Shown in pieces: positions 24,482 to 33,700 of a stretch of 64,000 nt of DNA. The notes beneath the pieces were generated by a model that worked only from the letters and a program-made list of their open reading frames with translations, had not been told where the DNA came from and made no database searches. A program made the translations under genes and the position numbers. Each line of letters opens with the position of its first letter. The first letter of the stretch is position 1. The DNA comes from Rhodospirillum sp. (GTDB lineage: Bacteria > Pseudomonadota > Alphaproteobacteria > Dongiales > Dongiaceae), in the NCBI GenBank assembly GCA_013822765.1, contig PNKY01000002.1, positions 310,001 to 374,000 on the forward strand, given 5' to 3'.

Positions 24482-25758
24482 CGGCTTTGTTCCTCGGCAT
24501 CGATGTCGGCACCAGCGGCGTGCGGGCCTGCGCCATCGATGGCGAAGAGCGCGTCATCGGCACGGCCTCCGTCGCGCTGTCCGCGCCGCGCCAGGATGGC
24601 GCCGCGATCGATCAGGAGCCCGGCTATTGGTGGCAAGCCACCTGCGATGCCATCCAGGCGATCGGCCGCTCGGTCGACCTCAAGGACGTGGGGCGCATCG
24701 CAGTCGACGGCACCTCCGGTACGTTGCTGCTGACCGATGCCGCCGGCCAGCCGTGCTCGCCCGGCCTCATGTACAACGATGCACGCGCCACGGCTGAGGC
24801 GGCACGCGTCAAGGCGGTCGCGCCGGCGGAAAGCGGCGCCCATGGGCCGAGCGCCGCCCTCGCGAAGTTGCTCTACCTCCTCGGCACCGGCATCCGTGCG
24901 CAGGCTCACTATGCTCTACACCAGGCGGACTGGATCGCCGGCCGTCTCGCCAACCGCTTCGGCGCGAGCGACGAGAACAATGCGCTGAAGCTGGGCTACG
25001 ATCCGGTCACGCGCTCCTGGCCGGCGTGGCTGGACGAGCTGCAGGTGCCGCATGCCTTGCTCCCCGAGGTGCTCGTGCCAGGCGCCGCCATCGGCCCAAT
25101 CGATCCCGCGGTCGCCGCGACGCTCGGCTTGCCGGAGACCGCGATCATCTGTGCCGGCACCACCGACGGCGTCGCTTCTTTCATCGCGACCCGCGCCGCG
25201 TCGCCCGGCGATGCAGTCACCTCGCTCGGCACCACGCTGGTGCTGAAGCTGCTGTCGGACCAGCCGATCTTCGCGCCGGGGCAGGGCGTCTACTCGCACC
25301 GCCTTGGCGACCGCTGGCTGGTGGGCGGCGCCTCCAACACCGGCGGCGGCGCGCTGCTGGCGCATTTCAGCGCCGAGCGGATGGCCGCGCTGACGCCGCA
25401 GCTTGATCCCGCACGGCCGACCGGTCTCGACTACTACCCGCTGCCCAAGCCCGGTGAGCGCTTCCCCGTTTCCGACCCGCAACTGCCGCCGCGCGTGACC
25501 CCGCGGCCCGCCGACGACGTGCAATTTTTCCAAGGCCTGCTGGAGGGCATTGCCGCGGTCGAAGGACTGGCCTATCAAGCGCTCCGCGACCTTGGAGCAC
25601 CGACCTTGAGCCAAGTCATCAGCATCGGCGGCGGAGCGCGAAACCCAGCCTGGACCGCCATCCGCCACCGCATCCTGGGCGTGCCGGTGAGCGTGGCGGA
25701 GGAGACCGAAGCCAGCTTCGGCGCCGCGCTGCTGGCGCTGCACGGCGGCCCGCCATGA
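24478..25758 (+). CDS. Second FGGY-family carbohydrate kinase
   Basis: 426 residues from ATG 24478, overlapping the preceding stop (ATGA). The N-terminal ATP motif is FLGIDVGTSGVRACAID and the C-terminal one SIGGGARNPAWTAIRHRIL. It is shorter than classical xylulokinases (about 480-500) and the internal phrase TSLGTTLVLKLLS recalls the D-ribulokinase-like group found in plants and cyanobacteria. It may phosphorylate a ketose (for example ribulose) produced from a pentitol. Two different FGGY kinases in one operon imply two entry points or two phosphorylation steps. Confidence 0.86.
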   Translation: MTALFLGIDVGTSGVRACAIDGEERVIGTASVALSAPRQDGAAIDQEPGYWWQATCDAIQAIGRSVDLKDVGRIAVDGTSGTLLLTDAAGQPCSPGLMYNDARATAEAARVKAVAPAESGAHGPSAALAKLLYLLGTGIRAQAHYALHQADWIAGRLANRFGASDENNALKLGYDPVTRSWPAWLDELQVPHALLPEVLVPGAAIGPIDPAVAATLGLPETAIICAGTTDGVASFIATRAASPGDAVTSLGTTLVLKLLSDQPIFAPGQGVYSHRLGDRWLVGGASNTGGGALLAHFSAERMAALTPQLDPARPTGLDYYPLPKPGERFPVSDPQLPPRVTPRPADDVQFFQGLLEGIAAVEGLAYQALRDLGAPTLSQVISIGGGARNPAWTAIRHRILGVPVSVAEETEASFGAALLALHGGPP

Positions 25759-26615
25759 CCGCGCTGATCGCCGGCCTGCGCGAGATCGCCGACCGTTTCG
25801 ACCACGTGCTGCTCGATCAATGGGGCACTGTGCACGAAGGCAAGGCGGTGTTCCCCGAAGCGCGCGACTGCATCCGCGCCCTGCGCGCGGCGGGCAAGCG
25901 CGTGCTGATCCTCTCCAACTCCGGCCGGCGATCCGATGACAATGCGGAGCGGCTAGCCGACCTCGGTCTGCCCGCGGAAGAGCATGACGGCGTGCTGACC
26001 TCCGGCGAGGTGGTCTGGCACGGGCTGCGTGAAAAGTCGGAACCGCCCTACAATGCCCTCGGCCGCCATGCGCTGCTGATCGCGCGCGGCAATGCCCTGT
26101 CCATGGTCGAAGGCCTCGACTTCGTCGCTGTGACGAATCCCTCGCGTGCCGATTTCATCTGGCTCGCCGGCCTCGACGACCTGAGCACCAATCCGGAAGA
26201 TTGGCGCGAAGAACTGGAAGTCTTCGCCGCGCGCGGCCTCCCCATGCTGTGCGCCAATCCGGACCTCACCATGTTCACGGCGCGCGGCCTGCTGCCGGCG
26301 CCGGGAGCGCTGGCGCGGCTCTACGCGCAGCTTGGCGGGACAGTCCATTATGTCGGCAAGCCGCATGCGGCGATCTTCACGGCAGCCCTGCGTCGCCTGG
26401 GCGATCCCAAGCCCGAGCGCGTGATGGTGGTCGGTGATTCCCTCGACCACGATATCGAAGGCGGCCGCCGCGCCGGCATGTTGACCGCGCTCATCACGTC
26501 GGGCGTGCATGCCGAAGCGCTGGCCGAGGCGCGCGACCTGGCTGCGGCGATCCGCGATCTGGCCGGCGACCTCAAACGTATGCCCGACTGGGCGATCCCG
26601 CGGCTGACCTGGTGA
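25755..26615 (+). CDS. HAD-superfamily class IIA hydrolase (NagD/TIGR01459-like)
   Basis: 286 residues, start overlapping the kinase stop (ATGA). Motif I is LLDQWGTVHEG with nucleophile D21 and Trp instead of the usual second Asp, which is the variant typical of the TIGR01459 group. Motif II is LILSNSGRR, motif III Lys lies in YVGKPHAAIF, and motif IV is MVVGDSLDHDIEGG. The C2-type cap lies between residues about 90 and 200. It should be a small-molecule sugar phosphatase, perhaps clearing a toxic phosphorylated intermediate of this pathway. Confidence 0.85.
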   Translation: MTALIAGLREIADRFDHVLLDQWGTVHEGKAVFPEARDCIRALRAAGKRVLILSNSGRRSDDNAERLADLGLPAEEHDGVLTSGEVVWHGLREKSEPPYNALGRHALLIARGNALSMVEGLDFVAVTNPSRADFIWLAGLDDLSTNPEDWREELEVFAARGLPMLCANPDLTMFTARGLLPAPGALARLYAQLGGTVHYVGKPHAAIFTAALRRLGDPKPERVMVVGDSLDHDIEGGRRAGMLTALITSGVHAEALAEARDLAAAIRDLAGDLKRMPDWAIPRLTW

Positions 26616-26623
26616 GGCATGCG

Positions 26624-27649
26624 ATGACGCAACCGGCAGAACTGCAGCTCCTGAAAGAAGTCTCGGCGCGCCTCGGCTGCGACATGGGGCTGGTGCAGGG
26701 CGCCGGCGGCAACACTTCCGTGAAGGAGGGCGGCGTCCTTTGGGTCAAGGCCTCCGGCGCCTGGCTGTCCGAAGCGGACAAGCGCGACATCTTCGTGCCG
26801 GTCGATCTGCCCGGGGCGCTGCGCGCGCTGGAGCAGGGAATCGAGAAGATGCCGGTAGCGGACCCCGCTGCCAAGCTGCGCCCGTCGATCGAGACCTCGC
26901 TGCACGCCCTGCTGCCACATCGCGTGGTGCTGCATGTCCACGCCGTCAACACCATCGCCTGGGCCTCCTGCCTCGGTGTCGATCAGGAGATCGCGACGCA
27001 CCTCGAGGGACTCGCATGGGCACGCGTGCCGTACCGCCGCCCGGGCCTGCCCTTGAGCCAGGTGGTGGCGGAGACGCTGGCGCGGCGCAGGCCCGACGTG
27101 CTGATCCTCGGCAATCACGGACTGCTGGTCGGGGCCGCTGATTGCGCCGCCGCCGAGGCGCTGGTGCACGAAGTCGAGCGGCGCCTGCGTCTGCCCGTGC
27201 GTTCGGCGCCGGCTGGCAATGGCGCCGCGCTCGAAGCCTTGTGCCGCGACACCGACTATCGCCCCGCGCCGGACGATGCCTGCCATCGCCTCGCCACCGA
27301 TCCACGCAGCCTGGCGTTCGTGACCAAGGGCTCGCTCTATCCGGATCACGTGGTGTTCCTTGGCCCTGCCATGCGGGCTCTATCCGCCGGTGAAAGCATC
27401 GGGAACGTCATCGCCGCCAATGCGGCAGCGAGCCTGCCGCCGCCGGTCGCGCTGCTGGCGCCGGGCGCCGGCGCCATCATGCGCTCGGACATCCAGCCCG
27501 GCGCCGAAGCGATGCTGGTCTGCCTCGCCCTGGTGGCGGAGCGTCTGCCCGCCGATGCGCGCATCAGCTACCTGCCGGCGGACGAGGAGCTGGCGCTGCT
27601 CGACTGGGACGCCGAGAAGTATCGCAAGGCGCTCTCGTTGAAGGCCTGA
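26624..27649 (+). CDS. Class II aldolase/adducin-domain protein (RhaD N-terminal-like)
   Basis: 341 residues from ATG 26624 (TGAGG upstream). A GTG at 26612 is an alternative. The domain begins LGCDMGLVQGAGGNTSVKEGG, the pattern seen in the aldolase half of bifunctional RhaD-ADH proteins, with VLHVHAVNTIA and LILGNHGLLVG carrying the metal His residues. The C-terminal third (VTKGSLYPDHVVFLGP) is also as in that family, but there is no fused dehydrogenase domain. It is the second aldolase of the operon, so two different keto-sugar phosphates may be cleaved. Confidence 0.82.
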   Translation: MTQPAELQLLKEVSARLGCDMGLVQGAGGNTSVKEGGVLWVKASGAWLSEADKRDIFVPVDLPGALRALEQGIEKMPVADPAAKLRPSIETSLHALLPHRVVLHVHAVNTIAWASCLGVDQEIATHLEGLAWARVPYRRPGLPLSQVVAETLARRRPDVLILGNHGLLVGAADCAAAEALVHEVERRLRLPVRSAPAGNGAALEALCRDTDYRPAPDDACHRLATDPRSLAFVTKGSLYPDHVVFLGPAMRALSAGESIGNVIAANAAASLPPPVALLAPGAGAIMRSDIQPGAEAMLVCLALVAERLPADARISYLPADEELALLDWDAEKYRKALSLKA

Positions 27650-27651
27650 CG

Positions 27652-28110
27652 GTGGCCCGGGTCCGCCCGGCGCGAGACGAGGACTGCGCCGCGATCGCAT
27701 GTTTGCGTTGTCAGACCATCCGCCACGTCAACGCGCGCGACTACCCCGCAGACGTGATCCGCCGCTGGGCGACCAAGGAAAATGCCGGCACGCTGCGCAT
27801 GAGCGGCGCCGGCTGCAAGCGCTGGGTCGCCGTGGAGCAAAGCAGGATCGTCGGCTTCTGCGAGCACACCTTCGACGGCGTATTGTCGCGCATCTACGTG
27901 CACAAGGATCGCCTTGAAACCGGCATTGGTTCCCGCCTGCTGGCTGTCGCCGAGGCATCGCTCGAGAGGCTGGGCTGCAAGAGGATCATGCTCGACTCGA
28001 CCGTGACCGCGAAAGGATTTTATGCGGCCAAGAGATACAGATTCGTCAAGAAAGGGACATACGGCGAAAACGCGAGCGAACCAGTCTACAAAATGCTGAA
28101 GACGCTCTAA
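27652..28110 (+). CDS. GNAT-family N-acetyltransferase
   Basis: 152 residues from a GTG two bases after the aldolase stop, so likely translated by coupling. Motif A of GNAT proteins is present: SRIYVHKDRLETGIGSRLLAVAE, with the acetyl-CoA-binding R/QxxGxG/A element as ETGIGS. Motif B follows (LDSTVTAKGFYAAKRYRFVKKG). It is at the end of the polyol operon and may be unrelated to the pathway. The substrate is unknown. Confidence 0.82.
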   Translation: MARVRPARDEDCAAIACLRCQTIRHVNARDYPADVIRRWATKENAGTLRMSGAGCKRWVAVEQSRIVGFCEHTFDGVLSRIYVHKDRLETGIGSRLLAVAEASLERLGCKRIMLDSTVTAKGFYAAKRYRFVKKGTYGENASEPVYKMLKTL

Positions 28111-28141
28111 GCTCTCCCTTCGCTGAGAGCGGGGAGGCACC

Positions 28142-28786
28142 ATGATCCGCAGACTTGCGCCAAGCTACGACAAGCCGTTCGATTGCCACGAGATCCCGAT
28201 CGTCGAAGCCACGCCCGAGACGTTGAAGGGCTACGGCGTGCTGGTCGACGATTTCGCCACCGCGAAGATTGAGATCGTGCGCTGGCCGGCGCAGGGCTGG
28301 CGGCCGGTCGACCCCGATACCGGCGATGAAGGCGGTACGACCGAGGGCCAATTCTCCTTCTATTGGAAGGGCGAGGTGCTCTACGGGCAGAACGAGGCGG
28401 TCAACGACAGCTATCTGATCGGCTGGACCCGCGATCCCAAGCAGGCGTCGGAAGAAATCGAAAAGCCCGACCGCTCGCGCGTTCTGGTGTGGCACGCCAA
28501 CTACCATCCCGACGGCGGCCAGCTGTTCTTTCCCAAGGAGCGCAGCCCGTTCATCGTGCCGCTCGCCTTGCCCGGCGACGATCTGACGCCGGACAAGTTC
28601 GTCGGCTTCTACTGCGATGGCAGCAAGGGTCTCTACTTCCATCCCGGGGTCTGGCACACGCCGGCCTTGCCGTTCTCATCGACCATGGTGTTCGACGATC
28701 GCCAGGGCCGGGTGCACGCACGCGTGAGCTGCCATTTCGTCGACGAGTTCGGCAAATACCTCTCGGTCCCGCTGCGGAAGCCTTAG
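28142..28786 (+). CDS. Ureidoglycolate lyase-family (AllA/cupin-like) protein
   Basis: 214 residues with GGGGAGG before ATG 28142. The family motif is the C-terminal FHPGVWHTPALPF near residues 166-178, where AllA has its conserved Pro-Gly-x-Trp-His segment. The cupin-like core contains VWHANYHPDGGQLFFP. AllA converts ureidoglycolate to glyoxylate and urea in purine degradation. Without other allantoin genes nearby the role here is uncertain, and members of this family also occur with sugar catabolism. Its 3' end overlaps the convergent cyclase gene by four bases. Confidence 0.75.
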   Translation: MIRRLAPSYDKPFDCHEIPIVEATPETLKGYGVLVDDFATAKIEIVRWPAQGWRPVDPDTGDEGGTTEGQFSFYWKGEVLYGQNEAVNDSYLIGWTRDPKQASEEIEKPDRSRVLVWHANYHPDGGQLFFPKERSPFIVPLALPGDDLTPDKFVGFYCDGSKGLYFHPGVWHTPALPFSSTMVFDDRQGRVHARVSCHFVDEFGKYLSVPLRKP

Positions 28787-30756
28787 AATCCCGCTAGGCG
28801 CAGGCGCCGCCGTTCCTGAAGCTGGGCATAGTACTTCGCCAGGCTTGGCGCGATCTCGACTGCACGCTTGATGAGGGCCTGACTGCCTTGGTCCCATAAA
28901 GGCTCGTCGACGGCGCTCAGCCGGCTTTCGATGTCGCGCAGCTCCTGTAGCGCCTCCGGGCGGTTCGCGAGTTCCGGAGCAATGGTGTGAACCGTGATCG
29001 GCTCCTGCTTGCCCTTGACGTGGATCGTCTCCAGGGGAACCAGCGGCAGGCGGTCGGCGACCTGCCGTGCTGTTTCCGGCCCGATCACGATGGAAACGCC
29101 CAACTCCTTGGATGCCGATTCCAGGCGCGATGCCAGATTCACCGAATCGCCCAGCGCCGAATAATCGAATCGTTGGTCTGACCCCATGTTGCCCACCACG
29201 CATCGGCCGGTATTGAGCCCGACACCGATAGCAATGCTGGGTAGGTTCTCGGCAGCGAGCTCGCGGTTGAGCGTCGCGATCGCCTTGATCATGGCAAGCG
29301 CGGCGTGCGCGCCCTTCAACGCGTGCTCGGGCTCATCCAGTGGCGCGTTCCAGAATGCCATGATGCAGTCGCCGATATACTTGTCGATCGCGCCGTTCTC
29401 CGCGAGCACGCAGTTGGACAGCGGCGTTAGAATGCGGTTGACCAGATGTGTCAAGCGCTGCGGATCGGCTTGCATGCGTTCGGAGATGGTGGTGAAGCCG
29501 CGCACGTCGCAGAACAGGATGGTCAGCTCCTTCACCTCGCCGCCGAGCTTCAGCAGGGCCGGATTGTTCTGCAGCCGCTCCACCATCTCCGGGGCCAAGT
29601 AGTGGCCGAACATGGTGACAACGCGCTGCCGCCGCGCGCGCTCTTCGAGATAGCCGAGCCCTGTGCGCCCCACCGACATCAGCACGAGAGCCGTGACCGG
29701 CAGGACCGGCGGCAGCCACAATCGGCCGAGGCGCAGCAACGCGAACGAGAGAATCAGGATCGCCGCGAGTCCGGCGATCGTCCAGAAACTCGAGCGCACC
29801 AGGCCGAAGTTGCGCAGAGCATGTCCCGTTGCCAGCGCTACAGCCAGCGCCAGCAGCGCCGTGACCCAAATCGGCAATGGTACGATCCACAGAGAGTAAC
29901 GCAGATTGTCGACGATAGTGGCGTGGATCTCCGCGCCGAACATCGCGCCACCACCGCGGCTGGTGAAGCTAGTGGCGAAGGCGTCGGCGGTGCCGATCGA
30001 CAGATCGGCTTGAGCATCCTGACCGAAGCCGACGATGACGAGTTTGCCCTTGAAAGGATTGGTGGCCAGAAAGTTCTGCCAGTCCATTGCCCGATAGTAA
30101 GACACTGTTTCGTACGTCTGACGCGGGCCGAAATATTGTATGAATGCATCCTTCGTGGGAGGTCGCGCGGTGTCGTCGGGCAGGAGCTGGCGCGCGACTG
30201 CCGCGAGCGAATCCGGCTGCTGCGGCATGCGTCGGATGATTTCGTCGGGATCAGGCTGCGCCAGCTTCGCGAAGCCATAGCGCGCACCTCCGTTGGTCAG
30301 CGCCGGGAGCGGCAGGATATCGCGAGTGCCGGACACATTGGGGTCATTGATCTTCATGAGATCGGCCGCCAGCACCACGTCCGGACCCATTACCCGCGCC
30401 AGTGCCGCATCGGCATCCGGATAGGCGCTGGGCTCCGCGAAAACCAGGTCGAGCACGATACCCTTGGCGCCTGCCGCGCGCAGCTGCTCGATCAGGCGGG
30501 CGTGGATGTCACGGCGCCAGGGCCATTGGCCGAATTCCGCGAAGCTCGGCTCGTCAATCGCGACGACGATCGAACTGGGCGCCGGTGGCCCCTTGGGCAA
30601 GAGAGTCGAAGTCAGGTCGAACGACAGCAGCTCCAGCCGTTGCCATTGCGGTGTGAAGCTGAGCGCGCCGGCGACTACGAGCGCGAGGAGCGCCAGCGCC
30701 AGCGTCTGCCGCCAGCTCGCGCGGTCGGCGTCGGGTCGCTTGCCTCGCTCATCCAT
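28783..30756 (-). CDS. CHASE2-domain membrane adenylate cyclase (class III)
   Basis: 657 residues. One membrane helix near 16-36 (LALALLALVVAGALSF), a large periplasmic CHASE2 sensor (about 45-290: SIVVAIDEPSFAEFGQWPWRRDIHA), three more helices (about 295-365), a short linker and a class III cyclase domain (about 395-575). The metal aspartates lie in ILFCDVRGFTT and KYIGDCIMAFWN. The segment YSALGDSVNLASRLES holds the transition-state Asn/Arg region. It should make cAMP in response to a periplasmic event. It begins ten bases after the FecR-TPR-barrel gene on the same strand, so that protein is the probable signal source. Confidence 0.92.
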   Translation of the reverse strand: MDERGKRPDADRASWRQTLALALLALVVAGALSFTPQWQRLELLSFDLTSTLLPKGPPAPSSIVVAIDEPSFAEFGQWPWRRDIHARLIEQLRAAGAKGIVLDLVFAEPSAYPDADAALARVMGPDVVLAADLMKINDPNVSGTRDILPLPALTNGGARYGFAKLAQPDPDEIIRRMPQQPDSLAAVARQLLPDDTARPPTKDAFIQYFGPRQTYETVSYYRAMDWQNFLATNPFKGKLVIVGFGQDAQADLSIGTADAFATSFTSRGGGAMFGAEIHATIVDNLRYSLWIVPLPIWVTALLALAVALATGHALRNFGLVRSSFWTIAGLAAILILSFALLRLGRLWLPPVLPVTALVLMSVGRTGLGYLEERARRQRVVTMFGHYLAPEMVERLQNNPALLKLGGEVKELTILFCDVRGFTTISERMQADPQRLTHLVNRILTPLSNCVLAENGAIDKYIGDCIMAFWNAPLDEPEHALKGAHAALAMIKAIATLNRELAAENLPSIAIGVGLNTGRCVVGNMGSDQRFDYSALGDSVNLASRLESASKELGVSIVIGPETARQVADRLPLVPLETIHVKGKQEPITVHTIAPELANRPEALQELRDIESRLSAVDEPLWDQGSQALIKRAVEIAPSLAKYYAQLQERRRLRLAGF

Positions 30757-30766
30757 TCAAAGCCGC

Positions 30767-33700
30767 TCAGAACCGGACATGGCCGCTCAGGATCACGGTG
30801 CGGCCAGGGGCGGGAATGTCCTCAGCCAGGTCAAAATCCTGATCGAACAGGTTGATGGCGTCGAGCGAGAGGTCGAGCCGCTTGTCCCACGGCTGCCATT
30901 CGATCGAGAAGTTGGTGATGGCAACGGCACCGAGCTCGTCGCCGTCGACCTCGCCCAGCCGCTCGCCGATCACGACCTCGCTCAGGGTGAAGGTGATCTG
31001 CTCCGGGTGCGCCCAGCTGACGCCGGCATTCGCAAACCAGTCGGGCACCAGCGGCAGCCGGCCGTCGCCCGGACCGTCGGTGATCTCTGAATCGAATCCG
31101 CTGGCGCTGGCGAAGGCGCCGAAGCCGTTGCCGAACCAGACGTTCGCGCCGCCGGTCACGCGTTCGATTCTGCCGTCTTCAGCGGACAAGGTGCCGAACC
31201 TGTCGACCAGGCTGGCGCCGAAGTCCTCGACCTCCTGGTGCTCCAACTCCAGGAATGTGAACAGATGCGGATTCCATTCCGCGTCCCAGCGTGCGACCAG
31301 GCTCTTCACTTCGCCCCCTTCGTTGATCGGCGTGTCGCCGGGCGTCAAGCCCACCACCGTGACCGGCGCGAGCGACGTGAGGAAACCTTGATCCGGCACC
31401 TCCTGGTAGGCGAGGCGCAGCCACTGCCCATCCGTCGGCAGCCAGGCAATGCCGACGTGCGGCTCGAAGCGCGTGTCGTCGACCCCCACCCCGTTTTCGA
31501 TATGCGCGACGGTGAGGCCGCCCTGCAGCATCAGGCTGTCGGCGATCGTGGTGGAGACGTCGAAATAGGCATTGCCCTGGAGCGGTGTCGAATCGGTGAC
31601 CTCCTCGGTTCCCACCAGCGGAACTCCGAGGAAAGCGAGGGTATCCTCCCGGCTGATGTCGCGGTCGGTGCTCTGGCCTTCGACGCCATAGCGCAAGGTG
31701 ACGCCGCCGAGATCGACATTGTGCGCCAAACCCACGAACAGTCTGTCGTCATTGTTGTCGAGGTCTTGCAGCAGGTCGAAGCCCGCACCCAGTTCAGTGT
31801 CGTTGTCGACGTCGGCGTCGACGTTGCCGTAGGCAACGACCGCGTTCATCAGGTTGCGTGCGCCGAATGAATGCGAGTAGCCGATTCCCGCCTGATAGCT
31901 GGTCTGCCGTGCATCCTGATCCAGATTGCCGGGAAGGGTAACTTCCGGAATGTCGTCTTCGGCGTGCGCGAACTGCCCCCACGCCACCAGCCGATCAACC
32001 ATGGTGAGCTCGGCGCCCAGGAACAGGTTGGCGCTGTCCACTTCGTCCAGCGCGCCCAGCGTGTCACCATCGACTTCGTTGCGGATGTAGTTGGCGAAGA
32101 AGGCGACAGGAATCGGGCCGTTCATGAAGCCCTGCGCGCTGCCGTCGGCGCTCCAGGCCGACTGGCCGTCATCGTCGAAGGAAACACTGCCACCGGCCTC
32201 GCTGTCCAGGAACGGCCGGCGATAGAGATCGGTGAAGCGGATGCGCGCCGCCACCGACAGCGGCTCCAGCAGCAGGCCCTGGATCAGCGCCGGCTGGCTG
32301 GTTGAAAACTCAATCTTCTGCTGGTTGATCGCGACCGGGGCGCGGGATGCCGTCACCTGATAGAACTGGCTCCCGGCGTCGAACGGGCTGAACAGCAGAT
32401 CGCCATAGAGCCGGCTCCAGTCCGTCAAATTCAGCGTGTCGAACGCCGCGGTCATGTAGGAGCCGGCCGATTGCGTCGCCGCGAAGGGGTTGTAGATTCC
32501 GCCACGCGCGCGATAGCGCTCAAACGCCTTGCGCGCATTGATTATGGCATCATCGATCTCGGCCCGGTCGAGCGCGATCACCGTGCGCACCAGCGGCGCG
32601 ATCGGATCGTTGGGGTCCAGTCGCTCGGCCGCCTCGATCGATTGATAGGCCTGCGTCAGGTCGCCGGCTTCGTATTGCTGGATGGCAAGACCGAGGGTCG
32701 ATTGCGCCATCAGCGGGTTGGCCGCGACCGCGTCCAGGAAGTCCTCGCGGGCTGCCGGCAGGTCGCCGCGCTGGATGTGCACCCTACCCTTGGCGAGCAG
32801 CGCGATGTAGAACGATGGATCGAGCGCCAATGCCTGGTCGGCGAGCGCATCCGCCTGGTCGAGCTTGTTGGTGTCCACCAGCACGATTGCGTAGTTGGCG
32901 CGCGGCAGCGGGTCTTCGGGGTCGAGCGCGATCGCGCGCTCGAAGGCGTCGCGGCCGCCTCCCTCGTCGCCATTGTCATAGAGCACGAGGCCAAGTTCGT
33001 TGTAGAGATCGGCATCGCCGGGCGCGGCCGCCATCGCGCGCTCAAGCGCCGCCCTCGCCGCGGGAGCGTTCCAATCGTAGTCGGATGCAATATTGGCCTG
33101 GACCCGCAGCGTCTCCGGGCTGTCGGGGTCGATGGCGATGGCGCGCTCGGTCCAACGCCGCGCCTCCTCCTCGTGGCCGAGCAGGATCTCGATCTGGGCA
33201 GCGAACAAGGCCAGATCAACGTTCTTCGGATAGCGCGGCTGGGTCTCCTTGATGATGGCGAGTGCCTGCTCCAGGTCGCCGGACATCGCGCTGAGCCAGG
33301 CGCGCGACATGGCGCGGACCGGGCTGTCAGGATAAGTGTCTAGCTTCGCGCTGGCCTGGCGCGCTTCGTCGGGCCGCTTACCCAGGAGCAGCGCCATGTA
33401 GCGGCCGAACTCCGCGAGATAGAGGTCATCGCCGCTCAGCCCCGGAATGGCGGCGGTGAATTTTGCTTCCGCGCCGTTCCAGTCTGTGCGCTGCCCGGCC
33501 AGCAATCCCTCGACCAGCTTGAGGCGCGCTTCTTCCTCCACGCTCAACGGTCCGGCCTTCCGGGCATTCGCCACGGCCTGCTCGACTGCGGCGCGATCGT
33601 CGAACGCCAGGCCAATCTGTGCAAAATCGATCCAATCCGCCTTGCTGCGCGCCTCGGCCGGCTTGGCAAGGATTTCTGCGCGCCGCGCACGAGCATCGGC

